DNA from: a bacterium
GTDB lineage: Bacteria; Krumholzibacteriota; Krumholzibacteriia; Krumholzibacteriales; Krumholzibacteriaceae
Direction of reading: 5' to 3'
Length of the DNA stretch: 64,000 bases
Assembly (NCBI GenBank): GCA_020350885.1
Contig: CP070727.1
Location: 1,013,131 to 1,077,130, forward strand
In this document: positions 16,703 to 25,518 of the stretch, piece by piece
Position numbering within the stretch: position 1 is the first letter of the stretch
Layout of the letters: each line of letters starts with the position of its first letter
Made by a program: the position numbers and the translations under genes
Notes under the pieces: generated by a model
Seen by the model: only the letters and a program-made list of their open reading frames with translations
Told to the model about the DNA's origin: nothing
Databases searched by the model: none

Positions 16703-17575
16703 TTGAGCATACTAGTCGATGAGGCCACGCAGGTCATCGTGCAGGGCATTACGGGAAGGGATGGAGCCTTCCATACCCACCAGATGATCGAGTACGGGAC
16801 GAAGGTGGTTGGGGGGGTTACACCGGGCAAGGGTGGAGTGAAAACGGAAGACGGTGTTCCGGTATTCAACAGTATGTCGGAGGCCGTCGCCGAGACCGGC
16901 GCCAATACCAGCGTCGTCTATGTCCCTGCCACATTCGCCGCAGACGCCGTGTGCGAGGCGGCGGATGCCGCTATAACACTTGTCGTCTGTATCACGGAGG
17001 GGATTCCCGTTCAAGACATGGTCAAGATCCTTCCGTACCTCGACTCGCGCGGTGCCAGGATGATCGGCCCGAACAGCCCGGGTATCATCTCGCCCGGAAA
17101 GAGTAAGGTTGGTATCATGCCGGGTGCCATCCACAGGCAGGGACCGGTAGGTGTCGTCTCTCGAAGCGGAACGCTCACCTATGAGGTCGTCTACCATCTC
17201 TCCGAACTCGGTCTCGGCCAGTCGACCTGTATGGGCATCGGGGGTGATCCGATCGTAGGTACGAATTTACTCGATGCCCTTGCGCTCTTCGCCGACGATG
17301 ATCAAACGGATGCAGTGGTCTTGATCGGTGAGATCGGAGGGAACGATGAGGAGGAGGCAGCCGCCGTCATCGCCCGGAACTATCCGAAGAAGGTGGCTGC
17401 GTTCATCGCCGGCAGGACTGCACCGCCTGGCAAACGGATGGGTCATGCCGGTGCGATCGTAACGGGTGGTACCGGGACCGCAGCCGAGAAGATTGCCGCC
17501 TTCGAGAAGGCCGGTGTCGAGGTTGCCGACACGCCGGCAGACGTAGCCCGGATCATGAAGGGATTGCTGACGTAA
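16703..17575 (+). CDS. sucD: Succinyl-CoA synthetase alpha subunit
   Basis: SucD (290 residues) carries the CoA-binding domain and the phosphohistidine. The N-terminal [17 protein letters not shown], the [11 protein letters not shown] segment and the active-site GHAGAIV (His) are present. It starts at a TTG with AAGGAGGAGG upstream. The 111-bp gap from sucC is AT-rich and contains a perfect 5-bp-arm hairpin (ATCCG/CGGAT, 16661-16675), which may adjust the ratio of the two subunits. Together with sucC and ndk it forms a common gene order. Confidence 0.95.
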   Translation: MSILVDEATQVIVQGITGRDGAFHTHQMIEYGTKVVGGVTPGKGGVKTEDGVPVFNSMSEAVAETGANTSVVYVPATFAADAVCEAADAAITLVVCITEGIPVQDMVKILPYLDSRGARMIGPNSPGIISPGKSKVGIMPGAIHRQGPVGVVSRSGTLTYEVVYHLSELGLGQSTCMGIGGDPIVGTNLLDALALFADDDQTDAVVLIGEIGGNDEEEAAAVIARNYPKKVAAFIAGRTAPPGKRMGHAGAIVTGGTGTAAEKIAAFEKAGVEVADTPADVARIMKGLLT

Positions 17576-17657
17576 CCCGTTCACATGACGATACGGCACC
17601 GATTCGTGCCATATGCGGGAGAAATCGATTTCGCGACCGAGTGACCGGAGGTTGTAT

Positions 17658-18062
17658 GTGGAGAGAACATTCCTGATGCTGAAGCCCGAGATCGTCGAAC
17701 GGGGCCTCCAGGGGGAGATTATCGACCTTCTCATCAAGAACCGGTTCGCGATACGCAAAATGAGGCAATTCCGCTTCGATGAATCGAGCGCGCGGCGTTT
17801 CTACGCCGTTCACGATGGGAAAGACTTCTTCGAGCCCCTTATTGCGTATATGACTTCGGGATCCGTAATCGGCCTGGAGCTTGAGAAGGAAGATGCGGTT
17901 CTGCACCTCCGCGAGCTTGTCGGCGCCACCGATCCCGCAGAGGCCAGACCGGGTACCGTCAGGTATATGTACGGAACTGATCTCCGGCACAACGCCGTCC
18001 ACGCATCCGACTCACCGGAGTCGGCGCAAAAAGAACTTGCGATTGTGTTTCCCAAAAGCTAG
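17658..18062 (+). CDS. ndk: Nucleoside diphosphate kinase
   Basis: Ndk transfers phosphate between nucleoside di- and triphosphates through a phosphohistidine. The GTG at 17658 gives a 134-residue protein starting VERTFLMLKPE, the usual family start, with CGGAGG 7 bp upstream; the frame extends to 17613 but without a site. The active-site His is in NAVHASDS (residue 115), preceded by GATDPAEARPGTVR. The family usually has NVIHGSDS. Both catalytic context and length are normal. Confidence 0.93.
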   Translation: MERTFLMLKPEIVERGLQGEIIDLLIKNRFAIRKMRQFRFDESSARRFYAVHDGKDFFEPLIAYMTSGSVIGLELEKEDAVLHLRELVGATDPAEARPGTVRYMYGTDLRHNAVHASDSPESAQKELAIVFPKS

Positions 18063-18074
18063 TATAAATGGTTT

Positions 18075-18614
18075 ATGAAAAAGGATCTTCCCGGTATGAA
18101 GCTGGATCTCGGCCGTATCGAGAAGCCGGAATCCTTTGTATTCCACGAACAGTTTCCGGTGCCCCTCGAGGGCGAGGGAACGGTGGAATGTGATGCGAAG
18201 GTGGCCGGAACGGTCACGCCGACCGGAAGCCGCCTGCTTCTGGATGCAGAGATCACCAGCACCCTTCGGGTAGCCTGCAGCAGGTGTCTGGCCGTTTTTC
18301 TGTTTCCGTTGGCGAGTGGATTCAAGCTCGTATTTCATCGAGAACGGAGGGGAACGATACCGGACGATATAGATGAGGAAGACTTCATTCTGCTTACCGA
18401 TACGATCGAGAGCGGGTACGATATCTTTCCCCGTGTTCGGGAGGCGATACTTCTCGAGCTGCCGATCAGGTACCTCTGCAGTGAAGATTGCAAGGGTCTC
18501 TGCAGCACATGCGGGAAGAACCTGAACGAGGGGGACTGCGGTTGCGAGCACGAAGAGGGTGATTCCCGCTGGAATGCCTTGAAAAAGTTATTGAGCCGAC
18601 GAGACGATACATGA
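18075..18614 (+). CDS. yceD: YceD/DUF177 family protein
   Basis: The 179-residue protein belongs to the DUF177 family usually encoded just before rpmF and linked to 23S rRNA/ribosome maturation. It has a CSRC knuckle near residue 75 and a cysteine-rich C-terminus ([20 protein letters not shown]) that probably binds zinc. It starts the rpmF-plsX-fab operon, 12 bp after ndk; the ATG at 18075 has no strong Shine-Dalgarno. The exact function is not proven by sequence. Confidence 0.85.
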   Translation: MKKDLPGMKLDLGRIEKPESFVFHEQFPVPLEGEGTVECDAKVAGTVTPTGSRLLLDAEITSTLRVACSRCLAVFLFPLASGFKLVFHRERRGTIPDDIDEEDFILLTDTIESGYDIFPRVREAILLELPIRYLCSEDCKGLCSTCGKNLNEGDCGCEHEEGDSRWNALKKLLSRRDDT

Positions 18615-18642
18615 ATATTTCCCGATAACGGGGGGAGTGGAC

Positions 18643-18831
18643 ATGGCAGTTCCGAAACGGAGAACATCGAAGGCAAGGAAGAACAAACGCAGATCGCACT
18701 GGAAGGCGAAGGCACCGGCCCTGACCCGGTGCTCCCATTGCCATCAACCGAAACCGCCCCATATCGTGTGCCCGAATTGCGGCTATTATGGTGGGCGTGA
18801 AGTCATTAAACCCAAGGTCGAGGAAACCTGA
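18643..18831 (+). CDS. rpmF: Ribosomal protein bL32
   Basis: The 62-residue large-subunit protein starts [20 protein letters not shown], the classical bL32 N-terminus. It is the zinc-binding type with CSHCH and CPNC pairs. The ATG at 18643 has GGGGGAG upstream; an in-frame GTG at 18637 is less likely. The order yceD-rpmF-plsX-fabH is widely conserved and links ribosome and membrane-lipid synthesis. Confidence 0.97.
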   Translation: MAVPKRRTSKARKNKRRSHWKAKAPALTRCSHCHQPKPPHIVCPNCGYYGGREVIKPKVEET

Positions 18832-18906
18832 TAGTACTCGTATCGGTCGACGGGGGGCCGGTTTCATGGTGGCGGTGCAGGAGTGCCGGTCGGTCTCGGG
18901 GGTAGC

Positions 18907-19908
18907 ATGAAGATAGCTCTGGATGCGATGGGAGGTGACCGGGCGCCCGTCGGAATCATCGACGGGGCGGTCGAGGCGGCCCGCCATTGTGCGGGCAGGT
19001 TCGGTCTCGTGCTCGTCGGTAAACGCGAGGTCATCGAGCGTTATATCAACGAGAACGGATTCGGCGGCAGCGGCATGGAGATCGTCGAGGCGCCCGAGAC
19101 GATCGAGATGTCGGAAAGCCCCGCCACGGCGATCAGGCGCAAGCGGAACTCTTCGATCGTGACGGCGATGCGCCTACAGAAGGAGGGTGCGGTCCAGGCG
19201 GTCGTGAGTGCCGGAAATACCGGTGCCGTGGTTGCAAGCTCACTGCTCTCGATGGGCAGGCTTCGCGGCATCAACAGACCCGCCATCGCCATACATATTC
19301 CCACGAGGGGTGGCGGCACCGTGCTCCTCGACGGAGGAGCCAACTCGGACTGCGATCCGATGAACCTCCTGCAATTTGCCTTTATGGGCTCCGTATACGC
19401 AGAAACCATTCTCGAGAAGCGGGAGCCCAAGGTGGGACTCCTGAGCATCGGTGAAGAGAGCTCGAAGGGGAACGAGCTGACGAGGAACGCCCACGAGCTT
19501 CTCGGGAAGAGTGATATGAATTTCGTCGGCAATGTCGAGGGACGGGACGTGTTCCTCGGCATCGTCGATGTCGTGGTGACCGACGGATTCGTCGGAAACG
19601 TCGTTTTGAAATTTACAGAGAGTATTATTCAGTATATAAACAGTTTGATTAGGGAAGAGGTCGCGCGTCATCCGCTGGCCCGAGTGGGTGCCGTTTTTAT
19701 GAAACCGGCCTTCAACGGAGTAAAGCGCACGTTGGACTACGCTGAATACGGCGGTGCCCCGTTGCTGGGCATCAATGGCGTGGTCATCATCGGTCACGGC
19801 GGTAGTTCGCCGAGGGCGATCAAGAATGCAATCCTTGCAGCGGAGAAGTTCGCGGTGCGTGGGATCAACGAGAAGATCAAGGTAAAAGTGGAGGAATCCC
19901 GGCCGTGA
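18907..19908 (+). CDS. plsX: Phosphate acyltransferase PlsX
   Basis: PlsX (333 residues) converts acyl-ACP to acyl-phosphate, the donor for the first step of phospholipid synthesis. MKIALDAMGGDRAPVGIIDG at the N-terminus and SAGNTGAVVA and LDGGANSDC further in are family hallmarks. The ATG at 18907 fits the standard start; a GTG 24 bp upstream is also in frame. The stop overlaps fabH by 4 bp. Peripheral inner-membrane location is inferred from the family. Confidence 0.95.
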   Translation: MKIALDAMGGDRAPVGIIDGAVEAARHCAGRFGLVLVGKREVIERYINENGFGGSGMEIVEAPETIEMSESPATAIRRKRNSSIVTAMRLQKEGAVQAVVSAGNTGAVVASSLLSMGRLRGINRPAIAIHIPTRGGGTVLLDGGANSDCDPMNLLQFAFMGSVYAETILEKREPKVGLLSIGEESSKGNELTRNAHELLGKSDMNFVGNVEGRDVFLGIVDVVVTDGFVGNVVLKFTESIIQYINSLIREEVARHPLARVGAVFMKPAFNGVKRTLDYAEYGGAPLLGINGVVIIGHGGSSPRAIKNAILAAEKFAVRGINEKIKVKVEESRP

Positions 19909-20906
19909 TCAAACAAGCAAAAGAGACGGGAGCGACATTTGTCGGTATCGGGTATTACCTTCCGGAGAAGGTGCTTTCCAACTTCGATCTCGAGAAGATG
20001 GTCGATACGTCAGATGAATGGATCCTCACGCGTACCGGCATCAGGGAACGTCGCGTGGCCGCAGAGAACGAGGCGTCGAGCGATATGGCATACCGGGCTG
20101 CCGTCATGGCAATGGAGGATGCTGGAGTAGGGGCGGAGGAGATCGATACGATCATCGTCGGAACCGTCACACCCGATATGCTCTTTCCCTCTACCGCCTG
20201 CATCGTTCAGGATCGGCTGGGTGCCGTGAAAGCGGCCGCCTTTGATGTCACAGCCGCCTGCTCCGGATTCATCTACGGCGTCACACTCGCACAGTCTATG
20301 ATTACAACCGGAAAGTCGAGATGCGCCCTTATAGTCGGTGTAGAAACCCTCTCCCGCATACTCGATTTCACCGACCGGACCACATGCGTGCTCTTCGGAG
20401 ACGGTGCAGGTGCCGTCGTCATGAAATCCTGCAAGCCGGGTGAAGGCATATTGAGCACATTCATGCAGAGTGACGGCTCGTATGCCGAGCTCCTGTATCT
20501 GCCCGGCGGCGGCTCGCGATCGCCGCTTACACCCGAGGCACTCGAACGCGGCGAGCAGTACGTCAAGATGAGGGGTGACGGTCTCTTCAAGTACGCCGTC
20601 AAGGCGATGGTGAATGCGAGCAAGAAGGTGCTCGATGAGGCGAACCTGAAGTCGAGCGACGTCGACTTTCTCATTCCACACCAGGCAAACGTTCGGATCA
20701 TCGACGGCGTGCGTAAGCGCCTGCGGATACCCAAGAAGAAGGTTATCGTGAATATCGACAGGGTCGGGAACACCTCGGCGGCGAGCATACCGATCGCCCT
20801 CGGTGAGGCGAAGGAGCAGGGATTGATACAGAAGGGCAGCACGATCCTCATGGTCGGATTCGGCGGAGGCCTGACGTGGGGCGCGGTTCTGCTGAGGTAC
20901 GTGTAG
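19905..20906 (+). CDS. fabH: 3-oxoacyl-ACP synthase III
   Basis: FabH (333 residues) starts fatty-acid synthesis by condensing acetyl-CoA (or another primer) with malonyl-ACP. The catalytic triad is visible: Cys119 in TAACSGF, His in PHQANVRI and Asn in VGNTSAAS. The C-terminal FGGGLTWGA is also typical. The GTG start overlaps plsX by 4 bp. Primer preference (straight or branched) cannot be told from these motifs. Confidence 0.96.
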   Translation: MIKQAKETGATFVGIGYYLPEKVLSNFDLEKMVDTSDEWILTRTGIRERRVAAENEASSDMAYRAAVMAMEDAGVGAEEIDTIIVGTVTPDMLFPSTACIVQDRLGAVKAAAFDVTAACSGFIYGVTLAQSMITTGKSRCALIVGVETLSRILDFTDRTTCVLFGDGAGAVVMKSCKPGEGILSTFMQSDGSYAELLYLPGGGSRSPLTPEALERGEQYVKMRGDGLFKYAVKAMVNASKKVLDEANLKSSDVDFLIPHQANVRIIDGVRKRLRIPKKKVIVNIDRVGNTSAASIPIALGEAKEQGLIQKGSTILMVGFGGGLTWGAVLLRYV

Positions 20907-20931
20907 CGGTGCGTGCGGAAGGAGTTGATAC

Positions 20932-21873
20932 GTGAAAACTGCGCTCATCTTTCCCGGCCAGGGTTCCCAGTATGTCGGGATGGGAAAGGATCTGGCCGAA
21001 CGGTACCGGGAAATAGCCGGGCTGTACGAGGAAGCCGACGAAGTGCTCGGATTCCGCATTTCCCGCCTCTCCTTCCAGGGGGATCAGGACTTTCTCAGGG
21101 AGACGAGAAACGCACAACCGGCGATCCTCCTGCACAGTGTTGCGGTCTGCCGCCTGCTGACGAAGGATGCCGGGATCACGCCCGCCATCGTTGCAGGTCA
21201 CAGCCTGGGGGAGTATTCCGCCCTGGTCGCCGCCGGTGTGCTCGATGCCTTGGACGCCCTGCGCATAGTCCGAAAGCGCGGAGAGCTCATGTACGATGCC
21301 GGCCTCGCACAGCCGGGCACCATGGCTGCGATCATGGGCTTGGAGCGGGAGGCATGTGATGAGATCTGCCGGGATGTTTCCGGCGACCGGGTCGTCGTGG
21401 TGGCGAATATCAATTCCCCGCGGCAGGTGGTGGTATCGGGACACGTCGAGGCTGTGGAGGAGGCGATGACGCGTGCCACCGAACGGGGGGCCAGAAAGGT
21501 CGTCAGGCTCAACGTGAGCGGTGCCTTCCATTCGCCGCTGGTTACCTCGGCGCAGGAAGAGCTCGTTTCCTATATGAGGACCTTCACATTCAACGATGCA
21601 GCGGTTGATGTTATCTGTAACGTCGACGCAGCGGTGATCAGGAAGAAAGATAAGATAATCGATGCCCTTTCGAGGCAGCTTACGAATCCGGTGTTGTGGT
21701 CGGATTCGATGAAGATACTTCTCGAACGCTGGGAAGGGGATATCATGGAGATCGGCCCGGGGCGCGTTCTAGCCGGGTTGATGCGGCAAATCGATAGAGG
21801 GAGGCAGGTGCGAACCGCAGGTGTCGCCCCTGAGGTCGAGAGGTTCGTGGCGCCGAGCATCGAGGTGACGTAG
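20932..21873 (+). CDS. fabD: Malonyl-CoA:ACP transacylase
   Basis: FabD (313 residues) loads malonyl groups onto ACP for FabH and FabF. The N-terminal FPGQGSQYVGMG and the nucleophile motif GHSLGEYS (Ser91) are intact, and the His of the catalytic dyad lies in SGAFHSPLV. GTG start with AAGGAG upstream. It lies 25 bp after fabH in the fab operon. Confidence 0.96.
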   Translation: MKTALIFPGQGSQYVGMGKDLAERYREIAGLYEEADEVLGFRISRLSFQGDQDFLRETRNAQPAILLHSVAVCRLLTKDAGITPAIVAGHSLGEYSALVAAGVLDALDALRIVRKRGELMYDAGLAQPGTMAAIMGLEREACDEICRDVSGDRVVVVANINSPRQVVVSGHVEAVEEAMTRATERGARKVVRLNVSGAFHSPLVTSAQEELVSYMRTFTFNDAAVDVICNVDAAVIRKKDKIIDALSRQLTNPVLWSDSMKILLERWEGDIMEIGPGRVLAGLMRQIDRGRQVRTAGVAPEVERFVAPSIEVT

Positions 21874-21921
21874 GCGCTCTTTCTCTTCCGGTTCGAATGG
21901 GGTTCGATCGGGGAGCTACCC

Positions 21922-22668
21922 ATGCTGGGTCTCGAAGGCAAGACGGCGATTGTGACGGGGGCGGGCCGGGGTATCGGCCGGGATATAGCCCTGACGCTGG
22001 GCGAATACGGCGTCGATGTAGCCGTCGTAGACGTCGACATCGCCGGTGCCGGGGAGACCGTCTCTCAGTTGGTTGGGATGGGGAGAGCGGGGCTCGCACT
22101 CGAGTGTGATGTCAGTGACACCGGGCAGGCCCAGCGGTGTATCGACGAGGTTCTGAAGTGGCACGACCAGATTCATATCCTCGTCAACAACGCAGGGATC
22201 ACACGGGACAACCTTCTGCTCCGGATGAGCGAGCAGGAGTGGCGGAGTGTGATCGATGTAAACCTGACGGGTACTTTTAACTTCACAAAGGCGGTATCGA
22301 AGCATATGATCAGGAAGAGATACGGTAGAATTGTCAGTATTTCTTCCGTAATCGGTCTCATGGGAAACGCTGGACAGGGTAACTACGCTGCCAGCAAAGC
22401 TGGGATAATCGGTTTTACCAAGGCCATAGCGAAGGAGTTGGCTGCCAGGAATATCACCGTCAACGCCATCGCTCCCGGTTTCATCGAGACTGCGATGACC
22501 GCATCCCTTCCCGAGAAGCGCAGGGAAGAGATGCAGGGCATGATACCGTTAGGTATGTTCGGGACGGGCCGGGATGTGTCGAACATCGTCGTATTTCTCG
22601 TCTCCGAACTCGGAGGCTATGTCACGGGTCAGGTAATCCACTGCGACGGTGGCATGGTGATGTCGTAG
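21922..22668 (+). CDS. fabG: 3-oxoacyl-ACP reductase
   Basis: FabG (248 residues) is the NADPH-dependent short-chain reductase of the fatty-acid cycle. It has the cofactor motif VTGAGRGIG, the NNAG motif, the catalytic Ser in SISSV and the YxxxK motif in NYAASKAG. The C-terminal [16 protein letters not shown] is the usual family ending. GGGGAG precedes the ATG. Neighbours fabD and acpP confirm the assignment over other SDR enzymes. Confidence 0.95.
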   Translation: MLGLEGKTAIVTGAGRGIGRDIALTLGEYGVDVAVVDVDIAGAGETVSQLVGMGRAGLALECDVSDTGQAQRCIDEVLKWHDQIHILVNNAGITRDNLLLRMSEQEWRSVIDVNLTGTFNFTKAVSKHMIRKRYGRIVSISSVIGLMGNAGQGNYAASKAGIIGFTKAIAKELAARNITVNAIAPGFIETAMTASLPEKRREEMQGMIPLGMFGTGRDVSNIVVFLVSELGGYVTGQVIHCDGGMVMS

Positions 22669-22697
22669 GGCACATTTTGCAGGAGGTGCATCGCTCC

Positions 22698-22934
22698 ATG
22701 ACAGTCGAGGAAAGGGTAAAGAAAGTAATCGAAGAGCAACTATCCGTAAACCAGGATCAGATCACACGCGATGCTTCGTTCATTGATGATCTTGGGGCGG
22801 ATTCGCTCGACACCGTCGAGCTCGTTATGGCGCTCGAGGAGGAGTTCGGTGTCGAGATACCCGATGAGGAGGCGGAAAAGATTACGAAGGTAGGCGAGGC
22901 TATCGACTACATCGAAGCACATATCAAGGTGTGA
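22698..22934 (+). CDS. acpP: Acyl carrier protein
   Basis: ACP (78 residues) carries the growing acyl chain on phosphopantetheine attached to Ser36 in the DSLDTVE motif. The protein is small and acidic, as the family requires. I chose the ATG at 22698, which has AGGAGGTG 10 bp upstream, rather than a longer frame starting at 22677. It also supplies acyl groups for LpxD, PlsX and LpxL in this window. Confidence 0.97.
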   Translation: MTVEERVKKVIEEQLSVNQDQITRDASFIDDLGADSLDTVELVMALEEEFGVEIPDEEAEKITKVGEAIDYIEAHIKV

Positions 22935-22990
22935 TTCGATAGCCGGGATGCTATCTTCGAGAGTTACGATAGCACGAGCAGGGGGGAAAG

Positions 22991-24235
22991 GTGTCAGCGA
23001 ACGGTAGAAGGGTGGTTGTCACCGGCATGGGCTTGATATGCCCATGCGGTAAGACCGTCGAAGAGAGCTGGGAGAATATAGTCGCCGGAAGGTCCGGGAT
23101 CGGGAAGATCACCGCCTTCGACGTCAGTTCATATGACAGCCAGGTGGGTGGTGAGGTCAAGAACTTCGATCCTCTCGAATTCATGGATAAGAAGGAAGCA
23201 CGCCGCACCGACCGGTCCGTTCAGTTTGCACTGGCGGCTTCAAAGGAGGCGATGCGTACGCTGGACGGGGCCGAGTATGATGGCGAGAAATTCGGGACGA
23301 TCATCGGCTCGGGTATCGGCGGTATCAAGACATTCGAGCAACAGCATGCGGTGCTGCTCGAGCGGGGGCCGTCGAGGATCAGCCCCTTTTTCATACCGAT
23401 GATGATCTCGGATATGGCGGCGGGTCAGGTGTCTATCAAGTACGGGCTGCGCGGGCCGAACTTCGGTACGGTCTCAGCTTGTGCGTCGGGCGGCCATGCA
23501 ATCTGCGATTCGTATATGTACGTCAGGAACGGGTATGCGGACATGATCCTGACCGGGGGCACCGAGGCAACCATCAGTCCCATGGCTCTCGGAGGCTTCT
23601 GCTCGATGAAGGCGCTCTCGGTCAGAAACGATGCGCCGGAAGCGGCGAGCCGGCCGTTCGACAAGGATCGTGACGGATTTGTCATGGCCGAAGGCTGTGG
23701 ATTGATTGTACTCGAGGAATACGAGCATGCCAGGCGGAGGGGAGCCGGGATCTTGGCTGAGGTCGCCGGCATCGGACTCACGGGAGATGCCTACCATATC
23801 ACGTCCCCCGTCCCCGGAGGCGTCGGTGCCGCCAATGCGATGCGGATGGCGCTCAGAGACTCGGGAATCGAACCGGGCATGGTCGATTATATCAATGCGC
23901 ACGGGACGTCCACCATGTACAACGACAAGGTCGAGTCCCAGGCCATTCTCAGCGTGTTCGGCAATGATTCCGACAGGCCGAGGGTGAGTTCCTCCAAGTC
24001 GGTGACCGGCCATCTTCTCGGGGCGGCAGCCGCCTTGGAATTCATCGTCTGTGTCAAGGCTCTGAACGAAGGGATAATTCCACCCACGATCAATCTCGAT
24101 AACCCCGACCCCGATTGTTCGCTCAGCCATGTGCCGAACAACGCTGAGAGGTGCGACTTGCGTTGTGTCGTTTCCAACTCCTTCGGCTTCGGCGGACATA
24201 ACGTGAGCGTAGTCCTCAAACCGGTGGATTCGTAG
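22991..24235 (+). CDS. fabF: 3-oxoacyl-ACP synthase II
   Basis: FabF (414 residues) elongates acyl-ACP with malonyl-ACP. The Cys-His-His triad is complete: Cys164 in SACASGG, His in NAHGTST and His in VTGHLLGAAA. The start VVVTGMGLICPCG is typical. GTG start with GGGGGGAAAG upstream. It follows acpP by 56 bp and precedes rnc, a common order. Confidence 0.96.
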   Translation: MSANGRRVVVTGMGLICPCGKTVEESWENIVAGRSGIGKITAFDVSSYDSQVGGEVKNFDPLEFMDKKEARRTDRSVQFALAASKEAMRTLDGAEYDGEKFGTIIGSGIGGIKTFEQQHAVLLERGPSRISPFFIPMMISDMAAGQVSIKYGLRGPNFGTVSACASGGHAICDSYMYVRNGYADMILTGGTEATISPMALGGFCSMKALSVRNDAPEAASRPFDKDRDGFVMAEGCGLIVLEEYEHARRRGAGILAEVAGIGLTGDAYHITSPVPGGVGAANAMRMALRDSGIEPGMVDYINAHGTSTMYNDKVESQAILSVFGNDSDRPRVSSSKSVTGHLLGAAAALEFIVCVKALNEGIIPPTINLDNPDPDCSLSHVPNNAERCDLRCVVSNSFGFGGHNVSVVLKPVDS

Positions 24236-24255
24236 CCCGAAACCGAGAACCAGAC

Positions 24256-25011
24256 ATGCTTGGATTATTTAAGGGCTTTTGGCGGTTTATCCGTCCGCAG
24301 AGTGAAACCGGGGACATTGACATCCGCGTAATAGAAGAAAAGCTGGGCTACCGGTTCAAGGACCGGAGATGCCTGATAGAGGCCCTCACCCACAGGTCGG
24401 TTCTCGGGGAGCTCCTTCCGGGGGAGGAAAGTATCACATACGAACGACTGGAGTTTCTGGGGGACTCGGTCCTGGCGTTGGTGACGAGCGAGTATCTTCT
24501 CACGAGTTTCCCGAGGGACGACGAGGGACAGCTCACGAAGAAAAAGTCACTTCTCGTGAGCAAGGCGGTCCTTGCGAGGAAGGCGGAAGAGATCGGCATA
24601 AAGGACCACATCATCCTGAGCGAGAACGCCTCACGGGGAGGGGTTGCAGAGCAGGATTCCGTGCTCAATGCGGCTCTGGAAGCCGTGATCGGTGCGATCT
24701 ACCTCGATGGCGGCCTCGAGGCCGCATGCCGGTTCATCGAGGAGCTGATACTCGATGATATCGACGAGATCCTCGAACACCGGGATCATATCAATTACAA
24801 GAGCATCCTCCAGGAGTGGACGCAGAGCAAGTTCAGGAGCTATCCCAGCTACCGCGTCAGATCGACAACCGGGCCTGAACATGATAAGATCTTCCTGATC
24901 GAGGTACGGATCGGTGGGAAGACCGTGGGCAGGGGCAGGGGTAAAAGCAAGAAGGATGCAGAACAGATGGCGGCCAAGGAGGCGTTGCACACCATGAGGA
25001 AAACGCATTAG
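24256..25011 (+). CDS. rnc: Ribonuclease III
   Basis: RNase III (251 residues) cuts double-stranded RNA, including rRNA precursors. The catalytic signature ERLEFLGDSVLALV is near residues 61-74, with further acidic residues in ALEAVIGAIYLDGG. A C-terminal double-stranded RNA-binding domain (about 180-248) ends in GRGKSKKDAEQMAAKEAL. An N-terminal extension of about 20 residues precedes the domain. It closes the fab operon. Confidence 0.95.
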   Translation: MLGLFKGFWRFIRPQSETGDIDIRVIEEKLGYRFKDRRCLIEALTHRSVLGELLPGEESITYERLEFLGDSVLALVTSEYLLTSFPRDDEGQLTKKKSLLVSKAVLARKAEEIGIKDHIILSENASRGGVAEQDSVLNAALEAVIGAIYLDGGLEAACRFIEELILDDIDEILEHRDHINYKSILQEWTQSKFRSYPSYRVRSTTGPEHDKIFLIEVRIGGKTVGRGRGKSKKDAEQMAAKEALHTMRKTH

Positions 25012-25021
25012 GAAGGAAAGC

Positions 25022-25507
25022 ATGGAGGAGAAAAAGCTTGTCCATTTTCCCTTCACCTACGGGGGCGATTTGGGCCTTTTCTGCGAGGAATGCCAGCTTC
25101 CCTGCAACCTCGAGGAGATGAGCTTGGACTGCCACCGCCGACTCTTCCTTCAGGGTATGATCAACTGTTCCTACTTCGTCTACGGGTACTGCCTTCTGGT
25201 CGATCAACCGGGATGCGTCTTCGATAACGGTGGTCGACACGATACCTACTGGCTCCAGCTCCTCAACGAGTACGTACACAACGTCGGCAGCAGGGAGGTG
25301 GACGAGCAGTTCATGAAACATCGCGAGGATGCGCTCAAGCTCGTTCAGGACCAGGTAGAGGGGCAGAACGTCTATCTTTGCCGGTATCTCGAAGAGTACT
25401 ACCACCAGATCCTCAAGACGGGCGGTGGACTCAGTGAGGATATGCTCGCCAAGCTGGACGAGGCCTACCTCTCCCTCTTACGTGGCATAAGCCGCAAATC
25501 GGACTAG
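25022..25507 (+). CDS. Cysteine-rich protein of unknown function
   Basis: I do not recognise this 161-residue protein. Residues 19-65 hold a cluster of eight cysteines (CEEC, C, C, C, C, C), which suggests metal or Fe-S binding or a disulfide-rich fold. The C-terminal half (about 85-155) looks helical and is rich in Glu and Tyr. There is no signal peptide or clear membrane segment. AAGGAAAG sits just before the ATG, 10 bp after rnc, so it is probably the last gene of the fab-rnc operon. It converges on the porin gene with 11 bp between the stops. Confidence 0.7.
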   Translation: MEEKKLVHFPFTYGGDLGLFCEECQLPCNLEEMSLDCHRRLFLQGMINCSYFVYGYCLLVDQPGCVFDNGGRHDTYWLQLLNEYVHNVGSREVDEQFMKHREDALKLVQDQVEGQNVYLCRYLEEYYHQILKTGGGLSEDMLAKLDEAYLSLLRGISRKSD

Positions 25508-25518
25508 AGGGGATCTCC

